Shown here: positions 34,778-43,344 of the stretch, piece by piece | Numbering within the stretch: position 1 is the first letter of the stretch | Layout of the letters: each line of letters opens with the position of its first letter | NCBI GenBank assembly: GCA_021299715.1 | Contig: JAJTEL010000001.1 | Location: 127,397 to 191,396 of the forward strand | DNA from: Ilumatobacteraceae bacterium | GTDB taxonomy: Bacteria > Actinomycetota > Acidimicrobiia > Acidimicrobiales > Ilumatobacteraceae | Length of the DNA stretch: 64,000 nt | Reading direction: 5' to 3' | Notes under the pieces: generated by a model | The model's database searches: none | Told to the model about the DNA's origin: nothing | What the model saw: the letters and a program-made list of their open reading frames with translations, nothing else | Translations under genes and position numbers: made by a program

Positions 34778-35299
34778 TCAGGCAAACACTGCTGACAGAA
34801 CAACAAGAGCAGGCGCAGACAGGAGCGCGCCCGTAGCAATTCCGCCCACAATGTCGCTGAGATGATGAATACGAACGACCACGCGACTGAGCGAAACGAT
34901 GACCGCAATTGTTGTCCAAAGAAGAACGAGTGGCCAACCGGTGTACGACGTCAGAATGATTGCGGCGAATGTTGCTGATGATGCATGGCCGCTAGGGAAA
35001 CTGGTTGTGCTTGGAGTACGAACATCGAATCGATGGTCACCTGAGGCAGTAGGACGTTCACGCCGAAACATACGTTTTATGCCTTGGTTCACCACAAGGC
35101 TTTCTACGCCTAGCGCAATAGACAGAGCAATTGCTTCTTGAAGGCGTTGAAGAGAACCAATTGCATATAGCAGTCCGAGAATGTGCCACACAATGCTGAA
35201 GTCACCAACGGTGCTTGCTGCATTAAAAATACGAACAGAGAGCGAGTTGTTTCGCAGTGGTTCAAGCACGCGATCGCCAGCGTCGTCAAATGTTGTCAT
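34778..35299 (-). CDS. PAP2-family membrane phosphatase
   Basis: A 173-residue protein with five to six hydrophobic segments and the three PAP2 motifs: KRMFRRERP, PSGH and SRVVVRIHHLSD. Such enzymes dephosphorylate phosphatidate or polyprenyl pyrophosphates outside or within the membrane. Its start overlaps the stop of the alpha/beta hydrolase gene by four bases (ATGA), so it is the last gene of a run that starts with the SDR at 38180. Confidence 0.88.
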   Translation of the reverse strand: MTTFDDAGDRVLEPLRNNSLSVRIFNAASTVGDFSIVWHILGLLYAIGSLQRLQEAIALSIALGVESLVVNQGIKRMFRRERPTASGDHRFDVRTPSTTSFPSGHASSATFAAIILTSYTGWPLVLLWTTIAVIVSLSRVVVRIHHLSDIVGGIATGALLSAPALVVLSAVFA

Positions 35300-36177
35300 T
35301 GACGTGATGCAAGTGTTGCTCGAACAAGTGCCGCGAGAGCATGCGGATTCTCGAGTGGACCGAAATGGCCCATGTCGTCATACTGAACAAATGTTGCATT
35401 CGGAACGAGTTCTGCAATACGCGGTGCAATGCTTGATGGTTGGAATGGGGCTTGTGCGCCAGCAATAACCCACGTGGGAACCGAGACACGCGCGAGGTCT
35501 TCCCACGTTCCGTGAGAGCCACCTGTTTCATAGGTACGCGCCTCGTGCTCGGGTAAACATTTCAACTCGACAGTTCCATCTGGTGCGGGTTTGAATCCGT
35601 GGCGAACATATGCCTGGCGTGCAGCCGGATGAAACGATGACATTGGAGGCTTCGAAGAAAAATTCTCGAGTGCTGCCTCAAAACTTGGGAAGCTGCTCCT
35701 TCTTTTTCTGGCGCCACCAGCAAGCGGACTAGGTGGGCGGTCTGCATCTGCGGGGTCTGCTGGCGGAAACACAATGGGTTCAAAGACAAACAAGGCGGTG
35801 AACAGTGATGGTTCAATAAGTGACGCCATTAAGAGCGATGCGCCTCCCATTGAATGACCAATGCCAACAAGGGGCGCGCCTTCGTGCTGTGCAGATACTG
35901 CACGCGCTGCGGCAAGCGCATCGTGACCATAGGCGCGCCACTCCAAATGGGTGGGATCAACTGTTTCTGCATCGCCGTATCCGCGATGGTCGAAACCAAC
36001 AACGTGGTGCTCACTAGCGAGGTCTGCGGCAAGTGGTTCCCAGCAGTGTGCATGAAATCCGGTGGCATGAGAAAGCAGAACAGGGGAGCCTGTTCCGCCG
36101 AAGTCGTGCAGAGCAATAGTGACTCCGTCAATAGAGGGAATCAACGTGCAGTCCTGACAAGCAATGTGTTGAGTCAT
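35296..36177 (-). CDS. Alpha/beta hydrolase
   Basis: A 293-residue alpha/beta-hydrolase-fold enzyme: oxyanion region SHATGFHAHCWEPLA, nucleophile elbow GHSMGG, late Asp region and His in DDMGHFGPLENP. Family members hydrolyse esters, lactones or C-C bonds, and the substrate here is unknown. Its neighbours (acyl-CoA dehydrogenase upstream, overlapping by four bases; PAP2 downstream) suggest a lipid ester or CoA-derived substrate. Confidence 0.87.
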   Translation of the reverse strand: MTQHIACQDCTLIPSIDGVTIALHDFGGTGSPVLLSHATGFHAHCWEPLAADLASEHHVVGFDHRGYGDAETVDPTHLEWRAYGHDALAAARAVSAQHEGAPLVGIGHSMGGASLLMASLIEPSLFTALFVFEPIVFPPADPADADRPPSPLAGGARKRRSSFPSFEAALENFSSKPPMSSFHPAARQAYVRHGFKPAPDGTVELKCLPEHEARTYETGGSHGTWEDLARVSVPTWVIAGAQAPFQPSSIAPRIAELVPNATFVQYDDMGHFGPLENPHALAALVRATLASRQ

Positions 36178-37286
36178 TTTGGTTCTCGCGGTAATCCGAG
36201 GAGACGTTCTCCGATGATGTTTCGTTGCACTTGACTACTGCCACCGGCAATTCGCCCGCCTGGTGCAGCGAGCATGCCTGATGCATCTGACCCTTCCAGC
36301 ATGGCGTCGGCACCTGAGATGTCTCCGCGAAGCATGGCAACGCCGAACATCATTTCGGTAATTCCTAGCTTCATCAATGACGACGCAGTAGACGCAACGG
36401 GTCCTTGCGTCTGTGCCATTGCTTTGAATGCCGTTCCCAGCGACAGCAGCGAAACGAGTTGGTCTTTACGCGATGAATCAAGCCCGCGACCACGACCCAG
36501 CGCAGCGATTGATTCAAGGCGTCGTTCTAATCCGATGACACTGGCTCCGATGTGGCCACGTTCGTTCGTGAGAACTGCCATGCCAACTCCCCATCCACCA
36601 TGGAGTGGACCAATGAGATGTTCAGTCGGGAGATGAACATCTGTAAAAAACACTTCATCAAATTCAGATTCGCCCGTCATTTGCCGAAGTGGTCGAACTT
36701 CAATGCCGGGAAGATCCATGGGAACTAAGAAGAACGAGATGCCTTCGTGTTTCGGTGCGTCGGGATTTGTGCGTGCCATGAGGATTCCCCAATTGCTGCA
36801 ACGACCACCACTGCACCACACCTTCTGGCCGTTAATGACGAAGTTGTCTCCGTCCCGTTCTGCGCGCGTGGAAAGAGATCCAAGGTCGCTGCCAGCGCCT
36901 GGCTCGCTAAACAATTGACACCACACATTGTCGGCAGTGAGAGTGGAATGAAGGTGCTGACGTTTTTGTTCATCGGTCCCAAACGCCATGACCGCGCCGC
37001 CCGCCAACACAAGCCCCACCATGTTCAGTAGCGGTGGCACACTCGCTTTTGCACACTCTTCTACCCACGCGCCATGGTGCGCAGGTGACAGCCCTTGACC
37101 GCCATGCTCAACAGGCCAATGAAGTCCGGCGAACCCTGCGTGAAATATGCGTTGCTGCCACGTGACCGCGGCATCAATAAGGTCGGGCGGGCAAATTGCA
37201 CCGTAGTCACGAGGCGCATAGTGGCGATGTTCTGCCAACCATGCCGCCGCGCGAACACGGAATTCGTCAACCGACTCGGTGGACAC
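36174..37286 (-). CDS. Acyl-CoA dehydrogenase (FadE-like)
   Basis: A 370-residue FAD-dependent acyl-CoA dehydrogenase. It has the N-terminal helical domain, the WCQLFSEPGAGSDLGSLSTRAERDGD middle-domain signature, INGQKVWCSGG and the C-terminal GGSSQVQRNIIGERLLGLP. It oxidises an acyl-CoA at the alpha-beta position. The start is GTG at 37286, directly after the SDR stop. It resembles the divergently encoded dehydrogenase at 38218, so the two could form a pair, as steroid FadEs do. The 3' end overlaps the hydrolase gene by four bases. Confidence 0.9.
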   Translation of the reverse strand: MSTESVDEFRVRAAAWLAEHRHYAPRDYGAICPPDLIDAAVTWQQRIFHAGFAGLHWPVEHGGQGLSPAHHGAWVEECAKASVPPLLNMVGLVLAGGAVMAFGTDEQKRQHLHSTLTADNVWCQLFSEPGAGSDLGSLSTRAERDGDNFVINGQKVWCSGGRCSNWGILMARTNPDAPKHEGISFFLVPMDLPGIEVRPLRQMTGESEFDEVFFTDVHLPTEHLIGPLHGGWGVGMAVLTNERGHIGASVIGLERRLESIAALGRGRGLDSSRKDQLVSLLSLGTAFKAMAQTQGPVASTASSLMKLGITEMMFGVAMLRGDISGADAMLEGSDASGMLAAPGGRIAGGSSQVQRNIIGERLLGLPREPK

Positions 37287-38180
37287 TTACTTCAGAACGT
37301 TGAAGAACATGGCCGTCTCTTCAGGGAGATTGGCCGGAATTTGATAGCCGTCTGTATTGCGAATCTGTTCCCAGTTATCGCGAATATCTTCAAGGGAGAT
37401 GTTCGGCTTGTAGTAACCCTGTGTCTCGCCAATGAAGACACGCGCAACACGTCCGCCACCAACGGAGTAAATCTCGCCAGACACATCGCAGTCCTCATGT
37501 GAAAGCCACGCAACAATTGGAGTGACAAGCGCTGGATCAAGTTTGTCGCCCACTGCGCCCATGAGGTTCTCGGTCATACGTGTGAGCGCAAGTGGCGCAA
37601 TGACGTTTGCCTTGATGTTGTACTTTGCGCCTTCGGCAGCAAGTACTCGTGAAAACCCAACAAGGCCCATCTTCGCTGCGCCGTAGTTGGCTTGTCCGAA
37701 GTTGCCAAAAATTCCAGCGGCAGATGATGTTGACACGATTCGCCCGTAGCCCTGCTCGCGCATGCGAATCCATGCTGGACGAGTCACATTGAATGCACCC
37801 TTCAGGTGAACATCGATAACGGGGTCAACAAGATCTGGAGTCATGTTGTGGAATGTCTTGTCGCGCAGAATTCCCGCATTGTTGATGACAATGTCAACAC
37901 GTCCATACGCATCGACAGCGGTCTGAATGATTCCTTCGCCGCCTTCGGGGGTTGACACACTGTCGTGATTCGCAACGGCTTCTCCGCCCGCTGCACGAAT
38001 CTCGTCGACCACTTTCTGTGCAGCACTTGAATCTGCCCCCGACCCGTCGACGGTTCCGCCAAGGTCGTTGACAACGACGAGTGCGCCTCGCGAGGCCAGA
38101 AGAAGTGCATGTTGGCGACCAAGACCGCCACCTGCACCGGTGATTACTGCAACTTTTCCGTCATATGTCAATTGGCTCAT
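37287..38180 (-). CDS. SDR of the MFE-2 / (3R)-hydroxyacyl-CoA dehydrogenase type
   Basis: A 297-residue SDR with TGAGGGLGRQHALLLASRGA, VVNDLGGTVDGSG, NNAGILRDKTF, STSSAAGIFGNFGQANYGAAK and VIAPLALTRMTE. These features match the dehydrogenase domain of peroxisomal multifunctional enzyme 2, which oxidises (3R)-hydroxyacyl-CoA. TACGGT ends 7 bases before the ATG at 38180; the GTG at 38189 is less likely. It is divergent from the second acyl-CoA dehydrogenase. A paralogue lies at 51394. Confidence 0.88.
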   Translation of the reverse strand: MSQLTYDGKVAVITGAGGGLGRQHALLLASRGALVVVNDLGGTVDGSGADSSAAQKVVDEIRAAGGEAVANHDSVSTPEGGEGIIQTAVDAYGRVDIVINNAGILRDKTFHNMTPDLVDPVIDVHLKGAFNVTRPAWIRMREQGYGRIVSTSSAAGIFGNFGQANYGAAKMGLVGFSRVLAAEGAKYNIKANVIAPLALTRMTENLMGAVGDKLDPALVTPIVAWLSHEDCDVSGEIYSVGGGRVARVFIGETQGYYKPNISLEDIRDNWEQIRNTDGYQIPANLPEETAMFFNVLK

Positions 38181-38187
38181 GTAGTTC

Positions 38188-38193
38188 ACCGTA
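38188..38193 (-). promoter_or_regulatory. Candidate leaderless -10 box (SDR, 38180)
   Basis: TACGGT on the minus strand, 7 bases before the ATG at 38180. It faces away from the plus-strand box at 38206. Confidence 0.5.
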
Positions 38194-38205
38194 GTCCCGA
38201 CCGCT

Positions 38206-38211
38206 TACTCT
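38206..38211 (+). promoter_or_regulatory. Candidate leaderless -10 box (acyl-CoA dehydrogenase, 38218)
   Basis: TACTCT, 6 bases before the ATG at 38218. Confidence 0.5.
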
Positions 38212-38217
38212 GACCAC

Positions 38218-39387
38218 ATGGACGAACTTTTGCCAGGACACGACGACCCTCGCCGTGTGGCTGTTCGCCAGTGGATAGCCCAACATCCGTCTCCCACGAA
38301 TAGAGAATTGGCAGAGAGCGGATATGTCGCGCCGCACTGGCCTGCTCCGTACGGATTGGGGGCCGACCCCATTCACCAGCTCATCATTGATGACGAATTC
38401 GCTCGAGCAAAACTTGCGCGACCTTCAAACCAAATTGGAATTGGATGGGCAGCGCCAACAATCATTTTTGCGGGAACGCAAGAACAAAAAGATCGTTACG
38501 TCTTGCCTGCACTCGCCGCAGAAGAAATTTGGTGTCAATTGTTTAGCGAACCAGGTGCTGGCAGTGACTTGGCTGGCTTGTCAACGCGTGCTGTTCGCGA
38601 TGGTGACGAGTGGGTAGTGAATGGCCAGAAGGTGTGGACAACTGGTGCGCATTATTCAAAGTTTGGAATTCTCATTGCACGAACAGATCCAGATGTCGCC
38701 AAGCACAAAGGCATTACATATTTCATTTGTCCAATGGATCTTCCAGGAATTGAAATTCGCACCATTCGTAACATTGCAGGTGCAGACAGTTTTAACGAGG
38801 TGTTCTTCACCGACGTGCGAATTCCCCACGCAAATGTGGTGGGGGAAGTCAACGACGGATGGCGCCTTGCAAAGGTCACTCTGGGAAACGAACGAGTGTC
38901 GTTGTCGACGGGTGGCGTGTTGTGGGGTAATGGCCCTACTGCGCTTGATGTCATTAATGAGGCACGCGGTTTGGGCGTGTCGCACCCGGTTCTGCGTCAG
39001 CGACTTGCTTCTCTCTACATTGAGCACACAGTTCTTGAAATCATTCGTATGCGAACTCTCACCGCACGTCTTCGCGGAACTCAACCAGGACCAGAGGCCA
39101 GCATTCGCAAAATCATGGCGGATGAACATGGCCAGCGCGTGATGGAGTTAGCACGAGACATCACCGGCGCTGATGCCATGGTGATTGGCCCCGATGACTC
39201 TGTTGAAGGGAAACACATTCGCTCAAAGAGTTGGTACAGCGGGTACATGTTTTCGAAGGCACTCACCATTGGTGGCGGTACGGGGGAAGTGCAGCGCAAC
39301 ATTTTGGGGGAGCGAGTACTTGGGCTTCCGTCCGAACCCAGCACGGAAAAAGGTTTATCGTGGGCGGAAACTCGGCGGGGAGGGTGA
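38218..39387 (+). CDS. Acyl-CoA dehydrogenase (FadE-like)
   Basis: A 389-residue acyl-CoA dehydrogenase. It contains WCQLFSEPGAGSDLAGLSTR, VNGQKVWTTGAHYSKFGILIARTD, DLPGIEIRTI and the C-terminal GGGTGEVQRNILGERVLGLP. It introduces a double bond into an acyl-CoA with electrons passing to ETF. It is encoded back to back with the SDR/dehydrogenase operon at 38180, with 37 bases between the starts. The P450 gene follows within 2 bases, suggesting a shared pathway. Confidence 0.9.
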   Translation: MDELLPGHDDPRRVAVRQWIAQHPSPTNRELAESGYVAPHWPAPYGLGADPIHQLIIDDEFARAKLARPSNQIGIGWAAPTIIFAGTQEQKDRYVLPALAAEEIWCQLFSEPGAGSDLAGLSTRAVRDGDEWVVNGQKVWTTGAHYSKFGILIARTDPDVAKHKGITYFICPMDLPGIEIRTIRNIAGADSFNEVFFTDVRIPHANVVGEVNDGWRLAKVTLGNERVSLSTGGVLWGNGPTALDVINEARGLGVSHPVLRQRLASLYIEHTVLEIIRMRTLTARLRGTQPGPEASIRKIMADEHGQRVMELARDITGADAMVIGPDDSVEGKHIRSKSWYSGYMFSKALTIGGGTGEVQRNILGERVLGLPSEPSTEKGLSWAETRRGG

Positions 39388-39389
39388 AC

Positions 39390-40577
39390 ATGACTGTTTC
39401 ATCAGAACGAATGACAATCGATCTTTTGGATCCAGCGTTGTACCAACGCAATCCACACGATGTGTGGTCGTGGATGCGCGCAAACGAGCCCGTGTATCGC
39501 GATGAGAAAAATGGTCTGTGGGGAATCTCTCGTCACGCAGACGTCATGGATGTTGAACGACGTTCCATGGTGTTCTCGTCGGCCGGCGTGTACCGCGCGG
39601 TGTTTTCACCAGGCGAGAGCAACATGATTGCTCAAGACGACCCACGGCATCGTCAACAGCGCATGTTGGTGCAGCCACAACTCACTCGCGCAGGTGTTGC
39701 CACACGAACAGAAGAGATTCGTTCGCTGGTCGCCGAATTAGTGGACGAAGCAATTGAGAAAGGTCACTTCGAAGTAGTGGACATGATTGCCGGGCAACTA
39801 CCTGCGCGGCTCACGTCACGGCTCTTGGGATTCCCCGAAGAGATGTGGCCACATTTGAAGTCGTGGAGTGAGCGACTTATGCGCACTGACATGCGAGAGC
39901 GTGACCCAGAAGTGATGGCGGAGTTTATTGAAGCCAATCGCGAGTTCATCGGGGCGATGACACCGATTATTGGCGAAGTTGCCGCGTGTCCGCGTAACGA
40001 CTTCATGTCCATCTGGACACATGCTCGAATTGATGGCAAGCCACTCCCGCCAGAGTCAATCGTTCATGAGGTCGGCTTGTTTATTGCTGGCGGAGCAGAA
40101 ACAACACGAACGGCAATCAGCCACGGACTTCGCGCCTTCTGTGATCATCAGGACCAGTGGGAAGAACTCGCGAAGAATCCAGAACTTGCAGATTCTGCAG
40201 TTGAAGAAGTGCTGCGCTGGGTGACGCCGTTGAATAACTTTTTCCGCATGGCACTCACCGACGATGTCATTGGTGGTCAACCTGTTCGCGCCGGAGACCG
40301 AGTCATTATGTTGTATCCCTCTGCTAATCGAGATGAAGCAGTGTTTGACAAACCATTTGAATTTGATATTCACCGTCATCCCAACCCGCATTTGTCGTTC
40401 GGATTTGGAACACATTTGTGCGTTGGCGCCAACTTGGCGCGCCTTGTGCTCACAACGGTGTTCTCCGAACTTGCACAGAAGGCAAAAAACCTCACCCCAA
40501 TTTCCGAGCCAGACGTGGAGGCCAATATTTTTGCGAGGGCAGTCAAGTCATTCACGCTCGGTGTTACCCCGCGTTAG
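39390..40577 (+). CDS. Cytochrome P450
   Basis: A 395-residue soluble bacterial P450. The I-helix oxygen-binding motif is AGGAETTR, the K-helix ExxR is EEVLR, and the heme-binding loop is FGFGTHLCVG with Cys344 as heme ligand. Class I bacterial P450s receive electrons from a ferredoxin, and none is encoded nearby. The ATG at 39390 is preferred (AGGG Shine-Dalgarno 5 bases away); an in-frame GTG at 39384 overlaps the stop of the preceding gene. The longer frame from 39231 is rejected. It probably hydroxylates a lipid or sterol-like substrate, judging from the neighbouring acyl-CoA genes. Confidence 0.9.
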   Translation: MTVSSERMTIDLLDPALYQRNPHDVWSWMRANEPVYRDEKNGLWGISRHADVMDVERRSMVFSSAGVYRAVFSPGESNMIAQDDPRHRQQRMLVQPQLTRAGVATRTEEIRSLVAELVDEAIEKGHFEVVDMIAGQLPARLTSRLLGFPEEMWPHLKSWSERLMRTDMRERDPEVMAEFIEANREFIGAMTPIIGEVAACPRNDFMSIWTHARIDGKPLPPESIVHEVGLFIAGGAETTRTAISHGLRAFCDHQDQWEELAKNPELADSAVEEVLRWVTPLNNFFRMALTDDVIGGQPVRAGDRVIMLYPSANRDEAVFDKPFEFDIHRHPNPHLSFGFGTHLCVGANLARLVLTTVFSELAQKAKNLTPISEPDVEANIFARAVKSFTLGVTPR

Positions 40578-40605
40578 GCGCCTCACTTTCTGTTGTTCTT
40601 GCAGT

Positions 40606-40611
40606 TAGTCT
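40606..40611 (+). promoter_or_regulatory. Candidate leaderless -10 box (znuABC-type operon)
   Basis: TAGTCT, 7 bases before the ATG at 40619. No Zur- or MntR-like inverted repeat is obvious nearby. Confidence 0.5.
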
Positions 40612-40618
40612 GAATCCC

Positions 40619-41719
40619 ATGCGCCGTACAAAGATTGCACCATCATTAATGGCCCTCGTACTTGTTTTGGGTGCGTGCTCAAGTGGCTCGGGAAGTTCCG
40701 ACTCTGACGTTTCTGTCCCTGACGACAGTGAGAAGGTGGATCCCTCTGTAGATGACACGCAGTCGAAGGCTGCAATGGCAGCCTGCTCATTGGCGTTGCC
40801 GGTCACGGGCCGCAAAGTGCGAATAGTTACCACCGTTGCACCAATCACGAGTCTGGTGGCAAGCATCGCCGGCAATGGCAACGTGGAAATTAACGGCATC
40901 GTTCCCGAAGGAACCAACTCACATACGTACGAGCCGCCTCCAAGCGCCGCTGCTGTTGTAGAGAAGGCTGACATTGTTTTTGTGAACGGACTTGGTTTAG
41001 AAGACCCAACACTTGAATTGGTCTCCAACGTGGCGCCCACAACAACAGTGTGTGAACTAGGTACTGCTGTTCTTCCGAAGAGCAATTGGGTGTATGACTT
41101 TTCATTCCCGGAAGAAGGTGGCAAGCCCAACCCACACATTTGGACAAACCCGCCAATGGTCTTGGACATGATCACAGTGATTCGTGATGTGCTTGCATTG
41201 GCCGACCCAGCGAACTTGGCGGTGTATGACGATAACTACGTGAAGATGACCGAGATGGTCACTGGGTTGGATGCAGCCATGGTTGAAGCAACGGCCACCA
41301 TTCCGCAAGAGTCTCGCAAATTGCTCACGTATCACGATGCGTATGCGTATTTCGCACTGCACTTTAAGTACACCGTCATCGGCGCAATTCAGCCACAATC
41401 TTTTGAAGAGCCATCTACTCAAGACATCGCACGTCTTATTGAGCAAGTGAAGGCCGAGAACGTGAAGGCCGTCTTTGGCAGTGAAGTGTTCCCATCTCCA
41501 GTCCTTGAGCAAATCGGTAAAGAGGCTGGTGTTCGATACATCGATGTTTTGCGCGACGACGACCTGCTCGGCAAGCCCGGTGACGACGACCATTCATGGG
41601 CCGATCTGATGAAGTTCAACTTCATCACCATGGTTGATGCCTTAGGTGGCAACGCGTCGGCGCTTGAGAAGTTCAACACAAAAACCGGAATCCCCGACAA
41701 CGCGACATACGCACAGTGA
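40619..41719 (+). CDS. Metal (Zn/Mn) ABC transporter substrate-binding lipoprotein
   Basis: A 366-residue cluster-9 solute-binding protein. The lipoprotein signal ends in LGAC, followed by an acidic Ser/Asp-rich linker. Metal ligands appear as the His in NSHTYEP, NPHIWTNP and TYHDAYAY, plus a late acidic residue (GSEVF). It delivers Zn2+ or Mn2+ to the permease encoded downstream. No long His-rich loop is present, so Mn2+ is as likely as Zn2+. Its stop overlaps the GTG of the ATPase gene (GTGA). Confidence 0.9.
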   Translation: MRRTKIAPSLMALVLVLGACSSGSGSSDSDVSVPDDSEKVDPSVDDTQSKAAMAACSLALPVTGRKVRIVTTVAPITSLVASIAGNGNVEINGIVPEGTNSHTYEPPPSAAAVVEKADIVFVNGLGLEDPTLELVSNVAPTTTVCELGTAVLPKSNWVYDFSFPEEGGKPNPHIWTNPPMVLDMITVIRDVLALADPANLAVYDDNYVKMTEMVTGLDAAMVEATATIPQESRKLLTYHDAYAYFALHFKYTVIGAIQPQSFEEPSTQDIARLIEQVKAENVKAVFGSEVFPSPVLEQIGKEAGVRYIDVLRDDDLLGKPGDDDHSWADLMKFNFITMVDALGGNASALEKFNTKTGIPDNATYAQ

Positions 41720-42495
41720 CCGCGGATGTCCTTGTCGAGTGTGCGCACATCACATGTGCGTATGACTCAACGGTGGCTGTGCACGATGCACATGTCACGC
41801 TGTATCGAGGAGACTTTGTTGGCATTGTGGGCCCATCCGGTTCCGGCAAGACCACACTGCTGAAGGCAATTCTCGGAGCAGTCACGCCTGTCGAAGGACA
41901 TGTCACAAAAAAGCCTGGTCTTCGTATGGGGTATGTGCCTCAGGTTGAGAGCGTCGACTGGAATTTTCCTGTCACTGTTTTAGAAGTAGTGGCAATGACT
42001 CGAACAACTGGGCGGTTCTTCCCGCGCATTACTCAAGACGAACGAGATGGCGCAATCGATGTTCTTACTCGACTGGGGCTTGGGGGATTAGAGAATCGAC
42101 ATATTCGGGAGCTGTCTGGTGGGCAACAACAACGTGTTTTTGTTGCTCGTGCATTGTTTCATCGGCCCGAATTGTTAGTTCTAGACGAACCAACTTCTGG
42201 CGTAGATGTTCGCACGCGTCACGAAGTACTGCACTTGTTGGCAGATTTGCACGACGAAGGAATGTCAATTGTTCTTACCACTCATGATCTCAATGGGCTC
42301 GCGGCTCACTTGCCCCGTTTGGTGTGTATGAATACTCACGTCATTGCAGACGGATCACCACTCGACGTGTTGAATTCCGATGTCCTTGAACGCACCTACG
42401 GTGCACCAATGGAAGTCCTCATTCACGGAGGAATGCCAGTTGTCTTAGATCAAGGCAATACCGAGGTTGTGCGGCGTTTGGGAGGACTTGCATAA
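41716..42495 (+). CDS. Metal ABC transporter ATP-binding protein
   Basis: A 259-residue ABC ATPase: Walker A GPSGSGKTT, signature LSGGQQQRVFVARAL, Walker B LLVLDEPTSGVD and the H-loop His in TTHD. It drives metal import with the permease that starts on the base after its stop codon. Family comparison (PVEGHVTKKPGLRMGYVPQ) places it with ZnuC/MntB proteins. The start is GTG within the end of the binding-protein gene. Confidence 0.92.
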   Translation: MTADVLVECAHITCAYDSTVAVHDAHVTLYRGDFVGIVGPSGSGKTTLLKAILGAVTPVEGHVTKKPGLRMGYVPQVESVDWNFPVTVLEVVAMTRTTGRFFPRITQDERDGAIDVLTRLGLGGLENRHIRELSGGQQQRVFVARALFHRPELLVLDEPTSGVDVRTRHEVLHLLADLHDEGMSIVLTTHDLNGLAAHLPRLVCMNTHVIADGSPLDVLNSDVLERTYGAPMEVLIHGGMPVVLDQGNTEVVRRLGGLA

Positions 42496-43344
42496 ATGAT
42501 TGCCGCCGGAATCTTCGAACCATTTGGCTACCAGTTCTTCAACAACGGTCTTATTGTTGCAACGCTGGCTGGCGCACTGTGTGGTCTTTTGGGTGTCTTT
42601 GTGGTGTTGCGCGGTATGTCGTACATCGGTCACGGCTTGTCTCATGCTGTCTTTGGTGGTGCTGCTGCATCGGCCGTCATGCAGCTGAACTATTTCGTGG
42701 GTGCTGGCATTTGGGGTGTTGCCTCTGGCGTCATCATCGGGCGAATTGCGCGTCGCAAACTTATTGGTGCCGACGCAGCGATTGGAGTTGTTACCACTGC
42801 GTCTTTTGCATTAGGTCTTGCGCTGTTGAATCGTTATGGTCAGGCCAAGAAGAGCATTGAAGCCGTCTTGTTCGGCAGCGTGCTCGGAGTTGAGACGGTT
42901 GACATTATTGCGGTGTCTGCAGTTTCTGTATTAACGGCAGTCATTATTTTTGCTCTGTATCGCCACTTTCTGTTTGCAACGTTCGATCCTGAAGTCGCAC
43001 AGACGTCTGGAGTGAGGGTGGCATTGATAGAGGCGTTGTTAATGGCCATGTTGTCGCTCACCATCTTGGTCACCATGCGAGTCATAGGAACACTTCTTAT
43101 TTCCGCTCTTCTGGTCATTCCGGCATCTGTCGCACGTATGACCACCAATTCATTTGCACGAATGTTGTGGGTGTCTCCGCTTATTGGCGCAGTTTCGGCG
43201 TCGCTGGGTATGTATTTGTCGTATCACTTGGACACATCAGCAAGTGCCACGATCATTTTGGTGGGAACAACAATGTTCATCGTTGTGTATGCCTTCACCG
43301 GACTACGCGGTCGATCACGTATCGCCCATCTGCATCACGTTTAA
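42496..43344 (+). CDS. Metal ABC transporter permease (ZnuB/MntC-type)
   Basis: A 282-residue integral membrane protein with about eight transmembrane helices. Typical sequences are GVFVVLRGMSYIGHGLSHAVFGG, the conserved cytoplasmic SVLGVETVDI loop and MRVIGTLLISALLVIPASVARM. It forms the channel of the zinc or manganese importer. It is the last gene of the three-gene operon. Its TAA shares a TTAA with the stop of the convergent fusion gene. Confidence 0.92.
   Translation: MIAAGIFEPFGYQFFNNGLIVATLAGALCGLLGVFVVLRGMSYIGHGLSHAVFGGAAASAVMQLNYFVGAGIWGVASGVIIGRIARRKLIGADAAIGVVTTASFALGLALLNRYGQAKKSIEAVLFGSVLGVETVDIIAVSAVSVLTAVIIFALYRHFLFATFDPEVAQTSGVRVALIEALLMAMLSLTILVTMRVIGTLLISALLVIPASVARMTTNSFARMLWVSPLIGAVSASLGMYLSYHLDTSASATIILVGTTMFIVVYAFTGLRGRSRIAHLHHV

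Noticed and set aside
39231-39389. N-terminal extension of the P450 frame
   Set aside because: It overlaps the acyl-CoA dehydrogenase gene in another frame; a Shine-Dalgarno precedes the ATG at 39390.
40418-40618. N-terminal extension of the metal-binding lipoprotein frame
   Set aside because: It would place the lipoprotein signal internally and overlaps the P450 heme region.
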